DNA of 64,000 bases from Pseudomonas antarctica (GCF_001647715.1 NZ_CP015600.1:2666001-2730000); one strand, 5' to 3'; numbered from the stretch's first letter, positions 50,961 through 60,136 are shown. Notes: generated by a model from the sequence alone, not told the origin. A program made the numbers and translations.

Positions 50961-51627
50961 GTGGGGCGGTGCGATAATAATGTGGCGCTCATTTGACTCA
51001 GGTTGGTTGCTTTTTTTGGGGAGCTCGCAAGTTAAGTATTGATGAAGCAATGAACATCTTCAGGGATTATTATTTCGAATAATGTTTTGTGTGGCGCTGA
51101 AGTGACTTCGTATAATCGGTCGAGAATAAGAGTTGGGCGCTGCATGTGTTTCGCTGTCATAAAATCTACATAGAATTACTGCTGGATTTGCCCTGAGGTA
51201 ATCGCGGATTTTTATGGCAGTGATGCAGTCTTCAAAGATTGTCATGCTGCTCCAGAGGCCACATATTTTCGCGCTGGTTTTTGAAATATCATAAAAACGT
51301 CTTGGGAGCCTTCCAGGGTCTGAGGGGCGATTTGACTCGGGTTACGCGATCGACTTTTGATATTGGAATAGACATTGCTGAGTTTTTTTGAAGAAAATCA
51401 CTGCTTTAAGTTCGCCTGGTTAGCTATTCTACTTGGTCTTTATCTTCTCATAGTTTGATTAAAAATTTATATGTGGTGGATCGGTTTCATTTCTGTATCT
51501 TGAAGTAAATATGGGGGTTGTCGCTGATTTTCTAAGGCGTCATGAACTTTATTTCATTTGCCCTTTCGGTAGCAGGACTATATGAAAACACTGATTATAA
51601 TCCTGAGCCAATGTTTATCTAAAATAA
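50961..51627. other. AT-rich tract without a convincing gene, next to the Rhs immunity end
   Basis: About 670 bp with much lower GC than the rest. A 61-codon minus-strand frame (51060-51245) and a 26-codon plus-strand frame with a fair ribosome-binding site (51542-51622, MNFISFALSVAGLYEN...) are the only readable pieces. Such tracts downstream of rhs genes commonly hold displaced toxin tips or orphan immunity genes; here any such genes appear decayed. Confidence 0.45.
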
Positions 51628-52053
51628 TTATTCGTCTTTTGTTGAAAAGGCCACGTCAATCCTGTCGACATTTAATTTTATAAACGAATCGTTCAGATCC
51701 GGGTGGTCGTAGTGCACGCCCTCATCGCTCAGTAAAGTAAAAGTTTGAAAAGTGTCATTATGTAGCATCCCGTAAAGTATGTAAGAGAAACCATTCTCTA
51801 TGCGCTCGGCAAAAATATTAATCGAATCGACTTTTTGAGCGTGATAATAATCAGCTAGGTTTAAGTTTAGCTCTACATCATAATTTTTCCCTACCTCAAT
51901 TTCGTAAGGGCAGAAGCTAGCGAAGCAAGTGACTACGGTTTTATCAATGAGTAGTGTCACCTCTTCCTCTATCAGTTCATTGAGCGCTACGACCTGTGCT
52001 TTCTTAAACTTACTCGGTGTGAGGTGTGATGGTTTTGTCATAGGCGTTGCCAT
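51628..52053 (-). CDS. Probable immunity protein for the Rhs toxin
   Basis: A 141-residue acidic cytoplasmic protein directly after the rhs gene. Its ATG at 52053 has a strong GGAGGACAATAA that lies inside the 3' end of rhs, and the two frames overlap by 44 bp, so it is translated from the same mRNA. It has no signal peptide and is rich in Asp/Glu and aromatic residues (FASFCPYEIEVGKNY, GFSYILYGMLHND). No known immunity family recognised. Base composition is more AT-rich than the neighbours, as is usual for recently acquired immunity genes. Function inferred from position. Confidence 0.72.
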   Translation of the reverse strand: MATPMTKPSHLTPSKFKKAQVVALNELIEEEVTLLIDKTVVTCFASFCPYEIEVGKNYDVELNLNLADYYHAQKVDSINIFAERIENGFSYILYGMLHNDTFQTFTLLSDEGVHYDHPDLNDSFIKLNVDRIDVAFSTKDE

Positions 52054-55000
52054 TTATTGTCCTCCAGAAATCTTTTCCGCTTTTAGTGTGGAGCGTTGTA
52101 ATCTGTCTGTCCTGGTTGGTTCCCACAAAAGCAAACTTTGCTTGGCCTGATCTATTTAAGCCTAAGAGTAAAACATATCCTGTTCTTTGGCCGCCTTTGT
52201 AAGGATAGTTGACTGGGGTGCCGTTATCCATCACATGCCGTGCGGTGAGTAAGTACTCGTGGCTATTTTTGGAGTTGAATTCTGCTCCATGCTTCTCGTA
52301 ATGGGCGATCAGTTTTTCTTCGGATCCAAACTCAGTGAGGCGTCGTGAGGTCGAAGGCGTGGAGGGCTCGTCTTTATGAGCCTTAGCTTTTTCTGATGGC
52401 TCCTCAACTTCAGCATCCGGATTGCATCCTTTTCCTCCTGGGCAGGTGCTCAATCCCAGCGGGTCTACCCATCCGGTTGGGTTGGGTACGTACTGGTAGG
52501 TGTTGATCCCTCCCGCCAACTTCACCGGGTCAGGCGTCAGGTAACGACCACTATCCGGATTGTAGTAGCGATGGCGGTTGTAGTGCAGCCCGCTTTCCGC
52601 ATCGAAATATTGGCCCTGAAAGCGCAGCGGGTTGTCGACTTTATCTATGTCGAGTCGGGCAATCTCACCGTAGGCGCGGTAGTGCGCCGACCAGACGATT
52701 TCACCGTCAGGCGCGGTCAGCTCCTGCGGTGTGCCTAGATGATCGAGTTGGTAGTGGAAGGGCTGGGTGTCTTTTGGACCAAAGCCTTCCAGCATTGCCA
52801 GAGGCCTAAAACTGTCCGGTTCGTAGATGTAGCTGCGATGGCGATCCGCGTGATGCTCGGCAATCAGCTTGTCGCCTTGCCAAAAAAACTCTGTCGTTAT
52901 GTCGTCGACGGTTTTGCTGATCCGTCGCCCAAACGGGTCATAACGATAGCTGGCGGTTTTCCCGTTCGGCTGGGTAATGCCGATCAGCCGATGCTGGCAG
53001 TCGTAGCGGTATTCAGTAACGAGTTGATGGCCCTTGCCACGTCGCTGACGGATCAGGTTGCCGAAGGCGTCATAGTCGTAATGATGATCGCCCTGGATCA
53101 TCAACCGATTCCCCGCCACGATGTCCGGGCCGGGTCGATCCTGCATTAGCAGGTTGCCTGCCGGGTCGTGGCCGAAGCGTTCTTGCACGCCTTGCGAGTG
53201 ATCGGCCCGGGTCAGGCGGGCGAGGGGATCGTAGTGGTAGTCGTGTTGGCCTTTACGGGTATCGAGCAGGCGGGTGAGGTTGCCGGTTTTGTCGTAGTCG
53301 TATTGGCGCTGGTAGAGGGTGTGTTGCTGTTGGCTGACAGCATGGGTGTGCAGGCGGTTTTGCTCGTCGTAGTGGTAGTTGCTGAGGAGCTGGCCTTGTT
53401 GGCGCTGGTGCTCGCGACCGGTTTTGAACAGGTGAGACGTGAGCGTTTCATCATTCAGTTCAACGGTGGAAAGGTGGCCGCCTTTGTCGTGGTTGAAGGT
53501 GAGGCGGTTGTTGTCCGGCAGACGCAGGTTTTGCAGCTGGCCGCAGGCGTCGTAACCGTAGCGCAAGGTGCCCCAGCCTTGGTGGTCGGCGGTGAGGCGG
53601 TTTTGGCTGTCGTATTCGTAGGCTAGCGCCCAGTGGCCGTCGTCGACGCTGAGAAGGTTGCCTTGGCGGTCGTAGGCGTAGTCAACAAGGTTGCCGTCGG
53701 GCAGGGTTTTTCGTACAAGGCGGCCAGCGTGGTCTCGCTCGTAGCCGGTGACGAGCTGACTACCGTCATCACCATATTCGGTCTTTTCCGCCAGGTTGCC
53801 GTTGAGGTCGTAAACGTAGGCGGTGCGCTGGCCGTCAAAACCGATTTCCTGCTGGATCAGGCCATTGGGGTGGTAATCGAGCTGGTAGGTTTCGCCGACT
53901 TCGTTTTCGATGGCGGTCAGCAGCAACCGCACGTTGTCGTAGCGGTAGTTGACCTGGCTGCCGTCGGCATTGATGCGGCGGCTGATCAGGTGCAGACCGT
54001 CGGCGTACTCGTAGCGGGTGACGTGGCCCCGTTCATCGCGTTCGGCGGTGATTTTTCCGTAGGGGTTGTAGCTGTATTCCCGCGTCGCGCCGCCTGGCAA
54101 CACAACACGAGTCAACCGACCCACGCTGTCCCATTGATACTGAGTCAGCGCGCCCTGTTCATCCTCGTGCGCAACCTTGCGCCCAAGATCGTCATAGCGA
54201 TAGCGCTTGATACCGCCATTCGGCAGCTGCTCCTCAAGCAACTGACCACGTTCATTCCAGACCAGCCGGTGACAACTGTTATCCGGATACCAAATCCCGG
54301 TCAGTTGCCCGTATTTGTTGTAGCTGTAGTCCGTAATGTGGCCGTCGGGATCGGTCTTACGAATGACGTCGCCCTGGTCGTTGCGCTCATACTTCCAGAC
54401 CGCCTCACCACGCCGTACAACCCGTACGAGCCCGTTATCGTGCTCGTAGGAAGTCGGCTCATCCTCCCCAGGAAACAACGCCACCAAACGTCCGGCGTCG
54501 TCGTACTGATACGCCGTCACCGCGCCCAACGGGTCCTGCTCGACCGTCAGCCGGCCTTTGTCGTCATAGGACTTGAAGTGCTCGGCACCGTCGGGATCAA
54601 TGCGCTGCACCAGCCGCGCCCGCTGATCGTGGACGTAAACTTCCCGACTGCCATCAGCGTTCTGAACCGTGACCCGGCCGTTGTCATCCCACGCATACCG
54701 CGTGTCCATCTGCGAAAAGCTGGCCCAGTGCCGGACACAGCGTGCCGCCTTGCCAGCCCGTTCCCATGCCCAAAAGAAACTCGCCCCACCGGCCAACTGC
54801 CGCTCAAGAATGACGTGCTGATCGTCGTACCGATAAATCTCGCTTTCACCGACAGCATTGGTCGCCGACACCAGTCGGCCAATATCGTCATAGGCGTAGG
54901 AAACGACGTTCTGTTCAGTCACCCATTCAAAGGGTTCATGCCCTTTGGCGCGATGAACCTGGTAGTCCACGGCCACGATTCGGCCGAACTCATAGCGCAA

Positions 55001-56644
55001 AAACAGCGAGCGACCTGCACCGTTATCCAGTCGTTCGATTCGCCCCAAACGATCACGGCTGATGCGCAGCCGGTTTTCATACGTATCGCTGATGGCCGTC
55101 AGCACACCGTCGCGGAAATGGTAGAAACGCGACGCCTGAGCCAGCACTAACTCATCGGGCAAAGCGCCCAAGTAGATCGCCGCTTCGGCCAGGCTGTTGG
55201 TAATCGCCGGCCGAGCCACCGTAGGCAAGGGTAGGGCAGTCGACCGGTTCTCATGATCCGTCCACACCACCGAATCACCCGTAACCACCAACCGCTGGGC
55301 CAGCGCATGACTCCAGCCAAACCCCAAGCCGCAATCCACGTCCACCGCACTGGTGCGATACAGCCGCGTCCACTCAAACGGCAAAACCCCATCCAAGGTG
55401 CCGTCGGTGAGGGTCAGCAATTCTTCCCCGGTCACCATCGACACCGGGCATCCATTAGTAGCCGTCTTATCCGCAGCCGCCGCCGCATCCCCGTTCGGGT
55501 TTTTAGCCGACGCAGGCACATCATTAACCGACTCTTTCTGCTTGAGAACCGCGTTCTGCCGCGCCCGCCAGCGCATCTGCATCGTGCCTTGCTTGAGCCC
55601 GCCGACCACGCCGCGAACCGCCACCGCCTTGTAGCGATCCACCGCCTGCATAAACCTGGTCAGAATCGTGAGCAGGCTCCTGACAAAACCAACGGCGGCT
55701 TCAAGAATCTGTGCGCCATACTTGACCAACCGTACACTCAGATACGCCACTCCCGCCGCCGGCAGCGCGATCATCAACACCGCGCCAATCACCAGGTCAA
55801 TCAACAAGGACACCACAAACCCGGCCGCCACCTCGGCTATCTCGCCCGGCGGCAGCGCGTCCAGCCACAGCATGGCCGTGCGCACTATCAGGTACAGCGC
55901 CGCCTCATCACTGGCCAGCAACATCGCCTGTTCCATGACCTTGGGCGCATCGGTGGCCAACTGCGCCAACTTGGCGGCCTCGGTGCCGAGCTGCTCGACG
56001 TATTTCAACGGGTCTTCAAGAATCGCCTGCACCAGCTTGATGCTGTCCCACACGTCCCGGATCGCCGCCCAACTGCCCGCCAGCACGCCGCTGCCAATCG
56101 CGCTGGCGGTCGATTGCTGCCAATAGGGTTTGAAGTCTTTCCATTGCTCGCGCAGCCATTGCTCCAGGTCCGCCGTCAGCCCGGCGTAGGACGCAAACAA
56201 CGCGTCCACCTGGTGCGCAGAAACGCCGCCCTGCACCCGCACCTCATATCGCCCGCCTGCCACGCAGGTGTGTGAGCCTTTGCCGTGTTCATCCAGCATG
56301 ATCACGGTGGAACTGCCGTCATCCAGTCGAATAACCTCAACCGGGATGTCGCCGATCGGCACGTCGTACACCGACTCGAACGTGCTTTCGATCTTCAGCA
56401 CACCGCCCGCCGGGCAGCGGGCGACGGTGGAAAAACGCGTATCGGAAATACTGACTGATTGTTGCGAATCCCCCGCCCTCAGTACCCGATCCATCCCCAG
56501 CAACGACGGCATATCCGTTGCGTGGCTGAGCGAATCCAATGCCCGCGCATACCAGGCCCCCATCTGCTGGCGATACTCCGCCAGGCTCTGATGAAAGCCA
56601 TTCAGTTCATGTTCGATAAAGGCAATGTGGGCAGCGTTGGTCAT
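52010..56644 (-). CDS. Rhs-family polymorphic toxin (contact-dependent effector)
   Basis: A 1544-residue Rhs protein. Residues 1-160 are a poorly conserved N-terminal region without a PAAR motif, followed by hydrophobic segments at about 245-320 that may be membrane-passing helices. The DUF6531 start (CPVSMVTGEELL) leads into about 850 residues of YD repeats that form the cocoon. The core ends in YQYVPNPTGWVDPLGL, the self-cleavage region. The last 146 residues (from about 1399) are a separate, variable toxin domain containing LIAHYEKHGAEFNS and TNQDRQITTLHTKSGKDFW, reminiscent of the BECR (EndoU/colicin D/RelE-like) RNase group; that assignment is tentative. Probably exported by a type VI system encoded elsewhere. 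Confidence 0.9.
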   Translation of the reverse strand: MTNAAHIAFIEHELNGFHQSLAEYRQQMGAWYARALDSLSHATDMPSLLGMDRVLRAGDSQQSVSISDTRFSTVARCPAGGVLKIESTFESVYDVPIGDIPVEVIRLDDGSSTVIMLDEHGKGSHTCVAGGRYEVRVQGGVSAHQVDALFASYAGLTADLEQWLREQWKDFKPYWQQSTASAIGSGVLAGSWAAIRDVWDSIKLVQAILEDPLKYVEQLGTEAAKLAQLATDAPKVMEQAMLLASDEAALYLIVRTAMLWLDALPPGEIAEVAAGFVVSLLIDLVIGAVLMIALPAAGVAYLSVRLVKYGAQILEAAVGFVRSLLTILTRFMQAVDRYKAVAVRGVVGGLKQGTMQMRWRARQNAVLKQKESVNDVPASAKNPNGDAAAAADKTATNGCPVSMVTGEELLTLTDGTLDGVLPFEWTRLYRTSAVDVDCGLGFGWSHALAQRLVVTGDSVVWTDHENRSTALPLPTVARPAITNSLAEAAIYLGALPDELVLAQASRFYHFRDGVLTAISDTYENRLRISRDRLGRIERLDNGAGRSLFLRYEFGRIVAVDYQVHRAKGHEPFEWVTEQNVVSYAYDDIGRLVSATNAVGESEIYRYDDQHVILERQLAGGASFFWAWERAGKAARCVRHWASFSQMDTRYAWDDNGRVTVQNADGSREVYVHDQRARLVQRIDPDGAEHFKSYDDKGRLTVEQDPLGAVTAYQYDDAGRLVALFPGEDEPTSYEHDNGLVRVVRRGEAVWKYERNDQGDVIRKTDPDGHITDYSYNKYGQLTGIWYPDNSCHRLVWNERGQLLEEQLPNGGIKRYRYDDLGRKVAHEDEQGALTQYQWDSVGRLTRVVLPGGATREYSYNPYGKITAERDERGHVTRYEYADGLHLISRRINADGSQVNYRYDNVRLLLTAIENEVGETYQLDYHPNGLIQQEIGFDGQRTAYVYDLNGNLAEKTEYGDDGSQLVTGYERDHAGRLVRKTLPDGNLVDYAYDRQGNLLSVDDGHWALAYEYDSQNRLTADHQGWGTLRYGYDACGQLQNLRLPDNNRLTFNHDKGGHLSTVELNDETLTSHLFKTGREHQRQQGQLLSNYHYDEQNRLHTHAVSQQQHTLYQRQYDYDKTGNLTRLLDTRKGQHDYHYDPLARLTRADHSQGVQERFGHDPAGNLLMQDRPGPDIVAGNRLMIQGDHHYDYDAFGNLIRQRRGKGHQLVTEYRYDCQHRLIGITQPNGKTASYRYDPFGRRISKTVDDITTEFFWQGDKLIAEHHADRHRSYIYEPDSFRPLAMLEGFGPKDTQPFHYQLDHLGTPQELTAPDGEIVWSAHYRAYGEIARLDIDKVDNPLRFQGQYFDAESGLHYNRHRYYNPDSGRYLTPDPVKLAGGINTYQYVPNPTGWVDPLGLSTCPGGKGCNPDAEVEEPSEKAKAHKDEPSTPSTSRRLTEFGSEEKLIAHYEKHGAEFNSKNSHEYLLTARHVMDNGTPVNYPYKGGQRTGYVLLLGLNRSGQAKFAFVGTNQDRQITTLHTKSGKDFWRTINGNAYDKTITPHTE

Positions 56645-56975
56645 CCGTGACGTCTCGGCAAGATGGCAAGGCGTCGGAGTCTGCTGCAGGAAAAAGCGGC
56701 TGGACGAGTGGTTGGAAAAATCAGAAATAGATGACTTTAAGCGGGTAAAAACCGCAAAAAACTAACCCGAAGGCCTACACAAAAAAGCGATTCAGCTCAT
56801 TGCGCCAGCCTTGACGACAACCTCGACACCACGGCGGCCTATGCCTACTTGGATAACCGCGCGAGTGCGACCTAGCAGGAGCGATAAGTCGTCGATAAGG
56901 CAATTTAATGGCCCCTTTGTAACAAAATTCTCGCCAGAATCGCTTTTATTTTCAGGTGGTTAGGTGGGGATGCAA
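56645..56975. other. Gap upstream of the rhs gene
   Basis: About 330 bp. Bases 56805-56875 can be read as a short coding-like remnant (LDDNLDTTAAYAYLDNR followed by a stop), but with no start. The rest is probably the leftward rhs promoter and the rightward promoter of the next gene (AT-rich from 56895 on). Confidence 0.4.
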
Positions 56976-57305
56976 ATGCGCACTGTTGGAATGATGCTGA
57001 TCGCCTGCTCCCTGGCCGGCGGCGCGGCTGCCGTGCAGGCACGGGAGCTGCGCGAAGGTGACAAGTACATGTGCAGCTGGGGCGCAGGCACCGCCGCCAG
57101 GGCTCAGGAACTCAAACTGTCGGGCGTGTCGCTGTATGCCGCGCGGCAGAAGATCCAGACCATCAAGTTCAGCAAATCGTGGATGCGCATGATGGCGATG
57201 GGCATCACCGAGCAGACTTATGACAGCCCTTCACGTCTCAAACCTGAGGTGATTCGTCAGAGTTTTTATCAGGATTGCCTGCGTTACAAAGTGGCGCGCA
57301 AATGA
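56976..57305 (+). CDS. Small secreted/periplasmic hypothetical protein
   Basis: A 109-residue protein with a signal peptide (about 1-23, ending AVQA). The ATG at 56976 has AGGTGG at a good distance; GTG 56964 and ATG 56970 are in-frame alternatives. Mature part: two cysteines (MCSWGAG and QDCLRYK) that may form a disulfide, and a basic amphipathic middle (TIKFSKSWMRMM). Similar small proteins occur in other Pseudomonas, without known function. Confidence 0.65.
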   Translation: MRTVGMMLIACSLAGGAAAVQARELREGDKYMCSWGAGTAARAQELKLSGVSLYAARQKIQTIKFSKSWMRMMAMGITEQTYDSPSRLKPEVIRQSFYQDCLRYKVARK

Positions 57306-57412
57306 TCCACCGGCGATTTGCACTGGCCAGTGCAAAATTTGCGTAAACCTGTCCAACTTTGCCCTGGCGTGCCTCGCCATACTGGCGCCAGGTAAACCAA
57401 GAGGCACAGGCC

Positions 57413-58108
57413 ATGACTGATTACGTATTCACCCCCGCGCCAACCCCATCCCTGGCCATACAAGGCAGCGACGCGCGTTTCCCGCTGCGTCGCGTCTTCT
57501 GCGTAGGCCGCAACTACAGCGAGCACGCCCGCGAAATGGGGCATGACCCGGATCGCGAGCCGCCGTTTTTCTTCATGAAGCCGGCGGATACGGTAGTGCC
57601 GGCCAAAGGGGTGATTGCTTACCCGCCGTTGACCGCTGACCTGCACCACGAAGTGGAACTGGTGGTGGCCATCGGCAAAGACGGGGTGGATATCAGCCCG
57701 GAACAGGCTTTTTCGCATATATGGGGTTATGGCGTCGGCATTGACCTGACTCGCCGAGACCTGCAGGCCCAGGCGAAAAAGCTCTCCCGTCCGTGGGAAT
57801 GGGCCAAGGCTTTCGATGAGTCGGCGCCCAGTACCGCGTTGCAGCCTGTGAGTGCGGTAGGGCACCCGTCGAGCGGCAAAATCTGGCTCAAGGTCAATGG
57901 TGAGCAACGCCAGCTCGGCGACCTGGCCGATCAGATTTGGTCGGTCAGTGAAGTAATCAGCCACGCCTCCAAATCGGTAGCACTCAAGGCCGGTGACCTG
58001 ATCTTTACCGGCACCCCGGCGGGCGTCGGCGCGTTGCAGCCGGGGGATGTGGTCACCGCCGGCATCGACGGCGTTGGCGAGTTGAGTTTCACCCTCGGCC
58101 AAGGTTGA
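57413..58108 (+). CDS. Fumarylacetoacetate hydrolase-family protein (fumarylpyruvate hydrolase-like)
   Basis: A 231-residue FAH-domain enzyme that would cleave a C-C bond in an acylpyruvate. Metal ligands Glu80, Glu82 (HHEVELVV) and Asp111 (GIDLTRRD) are in place, with CVGRNYSEHA at the start and the DLIFTGTPAGVGALQPGD loop. ATG 57413 follows AAGAGG. The AraC gene begins 37 bp downstream and probably belongs to the same unit. Fumarylpyruvate hydrolase in gentisate breakdown is the closest guess, but no gentisate dioxygenase is nearby. Confidence 0.85.
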   Translation: MTDYVFTPAPTPSLAIQGSDARFPLRRVFCVGRNYSEHAREMGHDPDREPPFFFMKPADTVVPAKGVIAYPPLTADLHHEVELVVAIGKDGVDISPEQAFSHIWGYGVGIDLTRRDLQAQAKKLSRPWEWAKAFDESAPSTALQPVSAVGHPSSGKIWLKVNGEQRQLGDLADQIWSVSEVISHASKSVALKAGDLIFTGTPAGVGALQPGDVVTAGIDGVGELSFTLGQG

Positions 58109-58144
58109 GGCTAAAGTGGTGCCCAGGCCACCCGAGAGACTGTT

Positions 58145-59053
58145 ATGCCAGGCACCCGCGTCACCACCTATGGCATGGAGCAACGCAGCGACCGCCCCGA
58201 CTTCTATATCCGCGATAGACGCGGGCGGGCGGCGCTGACCAGCCCGCATCGGCATGAATACTTCCAGATCCAGATCAACCTGGGCGGCGACACCGTGCAA
58301 CATATCGGCGGCGCGGTGCGACCGTTTCCGCACAAAGCCCTGGCGTTTATCCTGCCCCATCGCCTGCATGTGATTCCCCACCCGCAAGACGGCGAGTTCA
58401 TGCTGATCAACTTCAGCCAGGCGTTTTTCCTGCCGCAATTGACCTGCGATCCGTTGGATTTGGAGGACATCCCCATCGGCCAGGCGCCGGAGTTGTCGCC
58501 GTTTCGCTTTCAGGAGCAACTGGATTTCATTCTCGACGACGCGGCCTTCGACGAAGTGAAAACCTGGCTCGCGCATATGCGCACCCTGGACGCCCATCGC
58601 ACGTTCGGCGCCCGTGAGCGACTAAAAGGCTATCTATTCCAACTGGTCGGCCTCGTCTGCGAACAGTACGCCGAACCCTTGCAGGCATTTGCCGCCAATA
58701 ACGCCACGCGGCGCGGTCGCAAAGACGCCCTGGCAAGGCTGCAGGGCTATATTCGCGAGCATCTGCACGAACCGACGCTCAACCTGACCGACGCGGCGGC
58801 CGCTGCGTTCCTGTCGCCCAACTACCTCACTCATCTGCTACGCAAAGAAACCGGCAAACCCTTTTCCCAATGGGTGCTTGACCGTCGCATGCAGTTGGCG
58901 CGCACCTTATTGCTCAACAGCGCGCAAATGATCGGTGTGATCGCCCAGCGCTGCGGGTTTATGGATCAAGCGTATTTCTCCCGGTGTTTTCGTAAGGCCC
59001 ACGGCTTGACCCCAGGGCAGTTTCGCCGTCGGCAGCAGACAGAATCCTTGTAG
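58145..59053 (+). CDS. AraC-family regulator with cupin sensor
   Basis: A 302-residue regulator. The N-terminal cupin (about 35-130) has SPHRHEYFQIQINLGG. The C-terminal AraC domain (about 200-300) shows LNLTDAAAAAFLSPNYLTHLLRKETGKPFSQW (in parts) and GFMDQAYFSRCFRKAHGLTPGQFRR. It follows the FAH gene in the same direction and may regulate it. Effector unknown. Confidence 0.85.
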   Translation: MPGTRVTTYGMEQRSDRPDFYIRDRRGRAALTSPHRHEYFQIQINLGGDTVQHIGGAVRPFPHKALAFILPHRLHVIPHPQDGEFMLINFSQAFFLPQLTCDPLDLEDIPIGQAPELSPFRFQEQLDFILDDAAFDEVKTWLAHMRTLDAHRTFGARERLKGYLFQLVGLVCEQYAEPLQAFAANNATRRGRKDALARLQGYIREHLHEPTLNLTDAAAAAFLSPNYLTHLLRKETGKPFSQWVLDRRMQLARTLLLNSAQMIGVIAQRCGFMDQAYFSRCFRKAHGLTPGQFRRRQQTESL

Positions 59054-59136
59054 TCGCGCGCTTTCTCTTACAAATCCACCACAATGTATATGTTTCTATT
59101 TGCATACAATCGCATGTTGTAGGGGAGGAGGCGTTC

Positions 59137-59583
59137 ATGGAAAACCTCGTACGATTGGCGACGCTTGCGGATATCGACAGCTTGTTTGCCATCCGCACCG
59201 CGGTGCTGCAAAACCACTTGAGTCGTGCACAGCTGGCCGACCTTGGCATTACGCCGCAGGTGTTGGCAGACAGCATCCGCGAAGCGCCGTGTGTATGGGT
59301 CGCGCACGTGAATGGCCAACCCGCCGCGTTTTCCATGGTCGACGTGGCCGAAGGCGAGGTGTTTGCGATGTTCGTGCACCCTGCCTACGAGGGCCGTGGC
59401 TTGGGCCGCCGACTGATGGCGGTGGCTGAAGCCGCGTTGTTCGAACGCCACGACAGGTTGTTTCTGGTCACGGATGGACGTGATGAGATAAGGGCCAATG
59501 GGTTTTACCAACGACTGGGTTGGTCGAAGGTGGGACAGGTCGATGGCGACGATGTCCGTTATGAAAAGAGCAGGGCGCCTTAA
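59137..59583 (+). CDS. GNAT-family N-acetyltransferase
   Basis: A 148-residue acetyltransferase. The acetyl-CoA motif A is VHPAYEGRGLGRRLM, preceded by the FAMF beta strand, and motif B is FYQRLGW near the C-terminus. ATG 59137 follows a purine-rich GGGGAGGAGG. The acceptor is unknown. The next small gene begins five bases after its stop. Confidence 0.85.
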   Translation: MENLVRLATLADIDSLFAIRTAVLQNHLSRAQLADLGITPQVLADSIREAPCVWVAHVNGQPAAFSMVDVAEGEVFAMFVHPAYEGRGLGRRLMAVAEAALFERHDRLFLVTDGRDEIRANGFYQRLGWSKVGQVDGDDVRYEKSRAP

Positions 59584-59587
59584 AGCA

Positions 59588-59848
59588 ATGAACCTACCAG
59601 AACCCTCTCCGGCCAACAGCTTTCGCTATTTTTCGATCGGGGTTCTGTGCGTGGCGGTGCTGCTCGGCGTCTGTTTTATACGGTTTAACGCCCAGGTAGA
59701 CCGTGATCGGCAAGAGGCAGCAGAGCGCCTGGCCCTCTGCCAACGTATAGAAAACGTTGCTCGCGCGGCATCGCCCGCAGGCTTTGAGTCGCCCGAAGCC
59801 TGCAAACAATTAAGACAGCGGTATTCCGACAGTGTCGCGCCGTTGTAG
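59588..59848 (+). CDS. Small single-pass membrane protein (86 aa)
   Basis: A start at 59588 (MNLPEPSPANSFRYF) gives one membrane helix (about 14-32, SIGVLCVAVLLGVCF) and a charged periplasmic or cytoplasmic tail with three cysteines. Probably co-transcribed with the acetyltransferase, four bases away. No family recognised. Confidence 0.6.
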   Translation: MNLPEPSPANSFRYFSIGVLCVAVLLGVCFIRFNAQVDRDRQEAAERLALCQRIENVARAASPAGFESPEACKQLRQRYSDSVAPL

Positions 59849-60012
59849 GCAATAACCCCATTTTAATAGCGGAAATACAGCCGAGAAGTCGTTAGGGTTA
59901 TAACGCTTAATTGCACCAAAAAGTGGCACTTTTAGTCTTCGACACCCTGAAAATTGTGTGGTTATTGAATGACTTACGACGCTTTTAATCCGACGAAAGG
60001 ATTAAAATAATC

Positions 60013-60041
60013 TTGTGACAGGTTTATCCAGTCGGTAGTAT
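60013..60041 (+). promoter_or_regulatory. Predicted sigma-70 promoter of a small RNA
   Basis: TTGTGA at 60013-60018 and TAGTAT at 60036-60041 with an exact 17-bp spacer, in a gene-free stretch. No coding frame follows; instead a strong terminator lies about 40 bp downstream of the expected start. Confidence 0.5.
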
Positions 60042-60046
60042 TGCCG

Positions 60047-60115
60047 GGCGTTCACCTCCCACGGTTTATGCATTTTTAAATCCCAAGTTTCCATCAGCTA
60101 CTTGGGATTTTTTTT
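60047..60115 (+). ncRNA. Candidate small RNA of about 70 nt
   Basis: Delimited by the promoter at 60013-60041 and the intrinsic terminator ending at 60115. The 5' half (GGCGTTCACCTCCCACGG) contains CACCTCC, complementary to Shine-Dalgarno sequences, and the middle is U-rich before a stable hairpin, features common in Hfq-binding base-pairing sRNAs. Not recognised as a named family. Confidence 0.45.
60078..60115 (+). terminator. Strong intrinsic terminator
   Basis: AAATCCCAAG and CTTGGGATTT form a perfect 10-bp stem over a 13-nt loop, followed by a run of eight T. It faces the minus-strand diguanylate cyclase gene. Confidence 0.8.
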
Positions 60116-60136
60116 GCCCGGAGTTTGACTTCGACG

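Noticed and set aside
53633..55150. Plus-strand open frame of 505 codons opposite rhs
   Set aside because: Valine-rich sequence generated by the complement of YD repeats; no motifs.
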